A stretch of DNA of 64,000 bases from Kitasatospora kifunensis. GTDB taxonomy: Bacteria; Actinomycetota; Actinomycetes; Streptomycetales; Streptomycetaceae. The stretch's first letter is position 1, and each line of letters begins with the position of its first letter. The DNA lies in the NCBI RefSeq assembly GCF_014203855.1, contig NZ_JACHJV010000001.1, positions 6,944,001-7,008,000 on the forward strand, given 5' to 3'. A model generated the notes under the pieces. The model saw nothing but the letters and a program-made list of their open reading frames with translations. It did no database searches and was not told the origin of the DNA. The translations under genes and the position numbers were made by a program. This document shows, in pieces, positions 58,838 to 64,000 of the stretch.

Positions 58838-60084
58838 GCACCAGCTCCATTGACCTGACCCTCGACCCGGTCGAGCGCGCCATCGCCGACATCGCGGCCG
58901 GCCGCGCGGTGATCGTGGTCGACGACGAGAACCGCGAGAACGAGGGCGACCTGATCTTCGCGGCCACCGCCGCGACGCCCGAGCTGCTCGCCTTCACCAT
59001 CCGCTACACCTCCGGTGTGATCTGCGTGCCGGTCACCCAGGCGGACGCCGACCGGCTGAACCTGCCGCCGATGACCCGGGTGAACGAGGACCGCAAGGGC
59101 ACCGCCTACACCGTCTCGGTGGACGCCCGCGAGGTGGAGTCCACCGGGATCTCGGCCGCCGACCGCGCGCTGACGGTCCGTCTGCTGGGTGAACCGGCCA
59201 GTACGGCTTCGGACTTCACTCGTCCGGGTCATGTCTTCCCGCTGCGCGCGGTGGACGGCGGCGTGCTGGTCCGCCCGGGCCACACCGAGGCCGGCGTCGA
59301 CCTGGCCCGACTGGCCGGACTGCCACCGGCCGCCGCGATCTGCGAGGTGGTCAACGACGACGGCACCATGGCCCGGCTGCCCGAACTCGTCGCCTTCGCC
59401 CGCGAGCACGGTCTGGCGATCATCTCGATCGAGGACCTGATCGCCTACCGCCGCCGCACCGAACTCCACGTCGAGCGGGTCGCGGTCACCAAGCTCCCCA
59501 CCACGCACGGTGCGTTCACCGCGGTCGGCTACCGCGGCACCCTCGACGGCACCGAGCACCTGGCCCTGGTGGCCGGCGGCCTCGACGCCGAGGGGCGGTT
59601 GCCGGACGGCGAGGACGTGCTGGTCCGGGTCCACTCCGAGTGCCTGACCGGCGACGTCTTCGGCTCGCTGCGCTGCGACTGCGGCCCGCAGTTGCAGGCC
59701 TCGCTGGCCCAGGTGGCCGCGGCGGGGCGCGGCGTGGTGCTCTACCTGCGCGGGCACGAGGGCCGCGGCATCGGCCTGGGCCACAAGCTGCGCGCCTACG
59801 AGCTCCAGGAGCTGGGCCACGACACCGTGGACGCCAACCTGGAGCTGGGCCTGCCCGCCGACGCGCGGGACTACAGCATCGGCGCCCAGATGCTCTGCGA
59901 CCTCGGCGTGCGCTCGCTGACCCTGCTCACCAACAACCCGCAGAAGCTCAACGCGCTCACCGAGCACGGCCTCAAGGTCAAGGAACGCGAGCCGATCCCG
60001 GTGCAGGCGGGGGAGCACAACCTGGCCTACCTGCTGACCAAGCGCGACCGGATGGGCCACGACCTGCCGTGGCTCGTCGGCTGA
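58834..60084 (+). CDS. ribBA: Bifunctional DHBP synthase/GTP cyclohydrolase II
   Basis: This 416-aa fusion makes both precursors of the lumazine pathway. Residues 1-205 form 3,4-dihydroxy-2-butanone 4-phosphate synthase (VVDDENRENEGDLIFAA, SDFTRPGHVFPLRA, GHTEAGVDLARLAG). The remainder is GTP cyclohydrolase II with the zinc cysteines in HSECLTGDVFGSLRCDCGP and YLRGHEGRGIGLGHKL. The ATG at 58834 overlaps the pnuX stop (atga). The open frame reaching further upstream is antisense-like noise over pnuX. No ribD/ribG gene is in the window, so the deaminase-reductase step is encoded elsewhere. Confidence 0.96.
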   Translation: MSTSSIDLTLDPVERAIADIAAGRAVIVVDDENRENEGDLIFAATAATPELLAFTIRYTSGVICVPVTQADADRLNLPPMTRVNEDRKGTAYTVSVDAREVESTGISAADRALTVRLLGEPASTASDFTRPGHVFPLRAVDGGVLVRPGHTEAGVDLARLAGLPPAAAICEVVNDDGTMARLPELVAFAREHGLAIISIEDLIAYRRRTELHVERVAVTKLPTTHGAFTAVGYRGTLDGTEHLALVAGGLDAEGRLPDGEDVLVRVHSECLTGDVFGSLRCDCGPQLQASLAQVAAAGRGVVLYLRGHEGRGIGLGHKLRAYELQELGHDTVDANLELGLPADARDYSIGAQMLCDLGVRSLTLLTNNPQKLNALTEHGLKVKEREPIPVQAGEHNLAYLLTKRDRMGHDLPWLVG

Positions 60085-60157
60085 AGCACCCCAACCCCCA
60101 CCCCAACCCCCGCCCCCACCCCAACCTCTCAACCCCTCAATCGGAAGGAAGACCATC

Positions 60158-60631
60158 GTGAGCGGCCACGGAGCCCCCGAGCTGACCGTCGACAACGCCC
60201 AGGACCTGCGGGTCGCGGTGATCGCCGCCCAGTGGCACACCCAGGTGATGGACGGGTTGCTGGACGGCGCCCGGCGCGCGCTGAAGGAGCTGGGGATCGC
60301 GGAGCCCACCATCGTCCGGGTGCCCGGCACCTTCGAGCTGCCGGTCGCGGCCAAGCGGCTGGCCGAGCGCGGCTATGACGCGGTGGTCGCGCTCGGCGTG
60401 GTGATCCGCGGCGGCACCCCGCACTTCGACTACGTCTGCGAGGCCGCCACCAGCGGGCTCACCCAGGTCAGCGTGAACACCGGTGTCCCGGTCGGCTTCG
60501 GCGTGCTGACCTGCGACAACGAGGAGCAGGCGATCGACCGGGCGGGCCTGCCCGGCTCGGCCGAGGACAAGGGCCACGAGGCGGTGACCGCCGCGGTCGC
60601 CACCGCCGTCACCCTGCGCGCGCTCGCCTGA
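60158..60631 (+). CDS. ribH: 6,7-dimethyl-8-ribityllumazine synthase
   Basis: This 157-aa lumazine synthase condenses the ribityl-pyrimidine with DHBP, usually as a large oligomer. Hallmarks are VAVIAAQWHTQVMDGLLDGA, VRVPGTFELPVAAKRLA, ALGVVIRGGTPHFDYVCEAATSGL with the catalytic His, and GVLTCDNEEQAIDRAG. The GTG start at 60158 has ggaaggaag 7 nt upstream. It follows ribBA by 73 nt; that gap is a C-rich repetitive run (ccccaaccccc type) with no hairpin, so it remains in the rib transcript. Confidence 0.96.
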   Translation: MSGHGAPELTVDNAQDLRVAVIAAQWHTQVMDGLLDGARRALKELGIAEPTIVRVPGTFELPVAAKRLAERGYDAVVALGVVIRGGTPHFDYVCEAATSGLTQVSVNTGVPVGFGVLTCDNEEQAIDRAGLPGSAEDKGHEAVTAAVATAVTLRALA

Positions 60632-60755
60632 GGAGGGGCCACTCGGTCTCACCGCCGCAGGTCCATCCCGCTACCCCATCTGGCGTCCATCGGCGTGTCC
60701 ATCGTGCGGGACGCTTCCCACCCCTGTCTCGATACCCCGTATGGTGAGTGCCATC

Positions 60756-61028
60756 ATGGCTTCCAAGACATTCGAGGAGCTCTTCGCCGAGCTCCAGCAG
60801 AAGGCCGCCACCGGCGACCCCGCGTCCTCCCGCACCGCCCAGCTGGTCGAGCAGGGCGTCCATGCCATCGGCAAGAAGGTGGTCGAGGAGGCCGCCGAGG
60901 TCTGGATGGCCGCGGAGTTCCAGACCAAGGAGCAGACCGCCGAGGAGATCTCGCAGCTGCTCTACCACCTCCAGGTGATGATGGTCGCCCGCGGTCTGAC
61001 CCTCGACGACGTCTACGCCTACCTCTGA
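60756..61028 (+). CDS. hisE: Phosphoribosyl-ATP pyrophosphatase
   Basis: This 90-aa enzyme catalyses the second step of histidine synthesis, removing pyrophosphate from phosphoribosyl-ATP. The sequence KTFEELFAELQQKAATGDPASSRTAQL, IGKKVVEEAAEVWMAAE with the metal-binding Glu residues, and EEISQLLYHLQVMMVARGLTLDDVYAYL match the MazG-like HisE family. I prefer ATG 60756 over ATG 60741. It gives the usual MA(S/N)KTFEEL start and has ggtgag about 8 nt upstream. It lies 81 nt before hisG, so the two are probably cotranscribed. Confidence 0.95.
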   Translation: MASKTFEELFAELQQKAATGDPASSRTAQLVEQGVHAIGKKVVEEAAEVWMAAEFQTKEQTAEEISQLLYHLQVMMVARGLTLDDVYAYL

Positions 61029-61109
61029 CCCGGCTTCAGCCCCAGTCCCAGCACCATCAGTTCCAGTTCCAGTTCACCGCACGCTCCCACAGCGAAGGAT
61101 TCTCCTCTC

Positions 61110-61955
61110 ATGCTGCGCATCGCCCTCCCCAACAAGGGTTCGCTCTCGGGTCCCGCGGCGGAGATGCTCCATGAGGCCGGCTACCGCCAGCGCAAGGACC
61201 CCAAGGAGCTGGTCCTGGTCGACCCCGAGAACCAGGTCGAGTTCTTCTTCCTGCGTCCGCGCGACATCGCGGTCTACGTGGGCTCGGGCCGCCTGGACGT
61301 CGGGATCACCGGCCGTGACCTGCTGCTGGACTCCGCCGCGGGCGCCGAAGAGGTGCTGGAGCTCGGCTTCGGCGGCTCGACCTTCCGGTTCGCCGGCCCC
61401 GCCGGCTCGCCCAAGGACGTCGCCGGCCTGCAGGGGCAGCGGATCGCCACCTCCTACACCGGCCTGGTCGAGCAGCACCTGGCCGAGCACGGCGTCACCG
61501 CCACGGTGACCAAGCTGGACGGCGCGGTGGAGACCGCGGTGCAGCTGGGCGTGGCCGACGTGATCGCCGACGTGGTGGAGACCGGCACCAGCCTGCGCAA
61601 CGCCGGTCTGGAGGTCTTCGGCGAGCCGATCCTGGTCTCCGACGCCGTGGTGATCCGGCCCAAGGGCGCCGGCGAGGACCCGCGGGTCGAGCAGTTCATG
61701 CGCCGGCTGCAGGGCGTGCTGGTGGCCCGCCGCTACGTGCTGATGGACTACGACATCCGGGCCGAGAAGGTCGGCGAGGCGGTGGCCCTGACGCCGGGCC
61801 TGGAGTCGCCGACCGTCTCCCCGCTGCACACCGAGGGCTGGGTCGCGGTCCGCTCGATGGTGCTCCGCAAGGAGGCCCAGCGGATCATGGACGACCTGTG
61901 GGGGATCGGCGCCCGCGGCGTCCTGGTCACCAACATCCACGCCTGCCGCCTCTGA
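61110..61955 (+). CDS. hisG: ATP phosphoribosyltransferase, long form
   Basis: This 281-aa enzyme is the first and committed enzyme of histidine synthesis, joining ATP and PRPP. The N-terminus (MLRIALPNKGSLSGPAAEMLHEAGY) and GVADVIADVVETGTSLRNAGLEV (PRPP-binding) are diagnostic. The C-terminal domain after about residue 210 (SPTVSPLHTEGWVAVRSMV) is the regulatory ACT-like domain of the long form, so histidine feedback inhibition without HisZ is expected. The spacer from hisE carries short ttccag repeats and an aagga-type site 9 nt before ATG 61110. Confidence 0.96.
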   Translation: MLRIALPNKGSLSGPAAEMLHEAGYRQRKDPKELVLVDPENQVEFFFLRPRDIAVYVGSGRLDVGITGRDLLLDSAAGAEEVLELGFGGSTFRFAGPAGSPKDVAGLQGQRIATSYTGLVEQHLAEHGVTATVTKLDGAVETAVQLGVADVIADVVETGTSLRNAGLEVFGEPILVSDAVVIRPKGAGEDPRVEQFMRRLQGVLVARRYVLMDYDIRAEKVGEAVALTPGLESPTVSPLHTEGWVAVRSMVLRKEAQRIMDDLWGIGARGVLVTNIHACRL

Positions 61956-61987
61956 CGCCCTCGTACGTGACCGGGAGTACCGCCGCC

Positions 61988-62458
61988 ATGCCTGCCACCG
62001 ATCGCTTTGAGCTGCCCGCCCTGCCGACGACCTGGGCACCGCGCCGCAACCGCCTGGTGCTGCTGCCGGCCAGTGCGGTGCTGGTCGTGGTCTTCGGCGG
62101 CATGGCGGTGGTGCTTCCGGCCAGCTGGCAGCTCAACGACCGGATCATGCTGACCCTGCTGGGGCTGGTCTTCGCCGGGGTGGGCCTGATGCTGGCCCGC
62201 CCCAAGGTGGTCGTGGACGCGGCCGGTGTGACGGTGGTCAACTTCCTGCGCACCCGGCGCCTGCAGTGGGCCGAGATCGTCCGGGTGAACCTGCGCCAGG
62301 GCGACCCGTGGGTCACCCTGGACCTGACCGACGGGACCTCGCTGGCCGCCGTCGGCATCCAGCCGGGGGGCGGGCGTGAGCAGGCGGTGCGCGCCGCCCG
62401 CGGTCTGCGCGACCTGGCCGAGGCCCACGGCGCGGCCAGCGAACCCACCACCGTCTGA
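61988..62458 (+). CDS. PH-like domain membrane protein
   Basis: This 156-aa protein has a short cytosolic N-terminus (PALPTTWAPRRNR) and two hydrophobic segments (LVLLPASAVLVVVFGGMAVVL and IMLTLLGLVFAGVGLMLA). A C-terminal domain follows (VVVDAAGVTVVNFLRTRRLQWAEIVRVNLRQGDPWVTLDL), which is the bacterial PH-like pattern common in actinobacteria. The function is unknown. I start at ATG 61988, with gggag about 9 nt upstream; the frame is open to 61898 but that part overlaps hisG. It follows hisG by 32 nt and could be cotranscribed with it. Confidence 0.82.
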   Translation: MPATDRFELPALPTTWAPRRNRLVLLPASAVLVVVFGGMAVVLPASWQLNDRIMLTLLGLVFAGVGLMLARPKVVVDAAGVTVVNFLRTRRLQWAEIVRVNLRQGDPWVTLDLTDGTSLAAVGIQPGGGREQAVRAARGLRDLAEAHGAASEPTTV

Positions 62459-62578
62459 GACGGTCCGCCAGTGGGAGGCCGGCGTCGCGCTCTCGGGCCC
62501 TCTGAGGCCGCCTCCTGAGCTCCCAGGGCACCCGGGGACCTGCCAAGGTTTCGAACAGGTATCGTCTAACCTGGTAAA

Positions 62579-62601
62579 GCCAGGGCAAAACACGCCCTGG
62601 C
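62579..62601 (+). terminator. Hairpin between the PH-like and CorC-family genes
   Basis: The sequence gccagggc (62579-62586), a 7-nt loop rich in A, and gccctggc (62594-62601) form a perfect 8-bp stem, 120 nt after the upstream stop. It could be a terminator or a leader element of the next gene. Confidence 0.5.
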
Positions 62602-62713
62602 CCCATGGGCCCGCGACCTGAGGAGTGCTTTCCCCCTCGATGGACGATCCGTCCGGTAGTAGTACCACCGCCTCTCTCCCGAGAATCCCGAACGACCGAG
62701 AGCGGGCGGCACT

Positions 62714-64000
62714 GTGACCACCGCCTGGCTGCTCCTCGGGGCGGCCTTTCTGCTGATCCTCGCCAACGGCCTCTTCGTGGCCGCCGAGTTCTCCCTTGTC
62801 ACCGTGGACCGCAGCGTGGTCGAGCGGGCCGCCCAGAGCGGCGACCGCCGGGCGCTGGGCCTGCGCAAGGCACTGCACCGCCTCTCCTTCGAACTGTCCG
62901 GTGCGCAGCTCGGCATCACCGTCACCTCGCTGGTGGTCGGCATGCTCGCCGAGCCCGCGCTGTCGGTGCTGCTGGGCCCGGTGCTCAGCGGCCTCGGGGT
63001 GCCGTCCTCGGCCGCCAGCGGGCTGGCCGTGGTGCTCGGCATGCTGGCCGCCACCGTGCTGCAGATGGTGATCGGCGAACTGGTCCCGAAGAACTGGGCG
63101 ATCTCCCGCCCGCTCCAGGTGGCGCGTGCGCTGGCCGGCCCGCAGCGGGCCTTCTCCGCCGCCTGCCGACCGCTGATCGCGGGGCTGAACGGCAGCGCCA
63201 ACCGCCTGGTGCGATCCCTGGGACTCGAGCCCACCGAGGAGTTGGAACACGCCCGCACCCCCGGTGAACTGGTCTTCCTCGCCCAGCACTCGGCCAAGGC
63301 GGGTGCGATAGAGGAGGACGCCGCGCTGCTCTTCGTGCGCACCCTGGGCCTGGGCGAGCTGACCGCGGAGAGCGTGATGACGCCCCGGGTGGACGTGGCG
63401 GCACTGCAGCGCGATGCGACCGCCGCCGATGTGGTCAACCTCACCCGGGCCACCGGCTTCTCCCGCTTCCCGGTCTACCGGGACAGCCTGGACGAGGTCA
63501 CCGGGACGGTCACCCTCAAGGACGCGCTCGGCGTGGCGCCGGAGCGCCGCGCCGAGGTCAGGATCGCCGAACTGGCCGGGGCGCCGCTGCTGGTGCCCGA
63601 GACGCTGCCGGCCGAGCAACTGCTCGACCAGCTCAGGCGCCGCCAGCCGATGGCGATCGTGATCGACGAGTACGGCGGCACCGCCGGTGTGGTGACCCTG
63701 GAGGACATCGTCGAGGAGATCGTCGGCGAGGTGCGCGACGAGCACGACCGGGGCACCGCCCCCGAACTGCTCGCGGTGCCCCCGCTGGCCGGCCGCCCGG
63801 CCTGGCTGGCCGACGGACGGGCCAGGATCGACCAGCTGGAGACGATCGGCCTGAACGCCCCGCACGGACCGTACGAGACGCTCGCCGGACTGCTCGCCGA
63901 CCTGCTCGGCCGGCTGCCCGCCCCCGGTGACCAGGCCACGCTGCCCGGCTGGGAGCTGACCGTACAGGCGGTGGACCGCCACCGCACCAGCCGGGTGCGC
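62714..64000 (+). CDS. CNNM/CBS domain hemolysin family (CorC/HlyC) protein, 3' partial
   Basis: This membrane protein of the UPF0053/CNNM family is often linked to divalent cation (Mg2+/Co2+) export or homeostasis. From GTG 62714 the frame is open to the window end (429 codons). It has an N-terminal DUF21/CNNM membrane domain (LLILANGLFVAAEFSLVTVDRS, GITVTSLVVGMLAEPAL, MVIGELVPKNWAISRP). A CBS pair follows (SVMTPRVDVAAL, FSRFPVYRDS, AIVIDEYGGTAGVVTLEDIVEEIVGEV), then the start of the CorC/HlyC C-terminal domain (WELTVQAVDRHRTSRVR). The start is chosen for the FVAAEFSLV alignment; the ribosome site is weak (gagcggg). The gene end is not in the window. Confidence 0.92.
   Translation, partial: MTTAWLLLGAAFLLILANGLFVAAEFSLVTVDRSVVERAAQSGDRRALGLRKALHRLSFELSGAQLGITVTSLVVGMLAEPALSVLLGPVLSGLGVPSSAASGLAVVLGMLAATVLQMVIGELVPKNWAISRPLQVARALAGPQRAFSAACRPLIAGLNGSANRLVRSLGLEPTEELEHARTPGELVFLAQHSAKAGAIEEDAALLFVRTLGLGELTAESVMTPRVDVAALQRDATAADVVNLTRATGFSRFPVYRDSLDEVTGTVTLKDALGVAPERRAEVRIAELAGAPLLVPETLPAEQLLDQLRRRQPMAIVIDEYGGTAGVVTLEDIVEEIVGEVRDEHDRGTAPELLAVPPLAGRPAWLADGRARIDQLETIGLNAPHGPYETLAGLLADLLGRLPAPGDQATLPGWELTVQAVDRHRTSRVR

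Noticed and set aside
62550..62566. LexA-box-like sequence tcgaacaggtatcgtc upstream of the CorC-family gene.
   Set aside because: Only the left half matches the actinobacterial SOS box; the right half lacks gttcga.

Overview
The window is very GC-rich, with a strong third-position G/C bias, GTG and TTG starts, 4-nt start/stop overlaps, and a gene set (very large NRPSs with an MbtH partner, a secreted amylase-pullulanase fusion, a chitinase with a DasR-like operator, long-form HisG, GuaB1, RibM/PnuX) typical of the Streptomycetaceae. I read it as chromosomal DNA of Streptomyces, Kitasatospora or a close relative. I cannot place the species.

Region 1 (2-32130, + strand) is the 3' part of a nonribosomal peptide cluster. 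Two giant synthetases (the first cut by the window edge) carry eight modules. A-domain pocket residues read by eye against GrsA suggest ...Ser - N-methyl-Gly - Asp-like - D-Ser - D-X - Thr - D-Tyr/aromatic - Val, followed by a terminal thioesterase. An MbtH-like protein and a stand-alone type II thioesterase follow. Initiation, tailoring, export and regulatory genes are not visible and presumably lie upstream.

Region 2 (32219-40927, - strand) is a nitrogen cluster: ureA, a CbiX-like chelatase gene, ureB, ureC, ureF, ureG, ureD and two overlapping Amt-type transporter genes. It frees ammonia from urea and pairs this with ammonium transport. There is no ureE. The CbiX-like protein ends in a His-rich tail. 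Both Amt proteins have Glu in place of the first pore histidine.

Region 3 (41534-50581, + strand) holds an APC-family permease, a secreted bifunctional alpha-amylase/pullulanase and a GuaB1-type GMP reductase/IMPDH homologue. Strong hairpins separate these units.

Region 4 (50667-56791, - strand) holds a secreted GH18 chitinase with a DasR-like operator between its promoter elements, a DUF5995 protein, and an overlapping pair made of an acyl-AMP ligase and a double CaiB/BaiF CoA-transferase of unknown substrate.

Region 5 (57172-64000, + strand) is housekeeping: an FMN riboswitch, ribE - ribM/pnuX - ribBA - ribH, then hisE - hisG, a small PH-like membrane protein and a CorC/HlyC-family protein cut by the window end.

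A feature running through the window is the number of short tandem repeats (12 to 24 nt per unit). Inside genes they are always a multiple of three. They sit in NRPS domains, in protein tails and in the spacers of the urease cluster.
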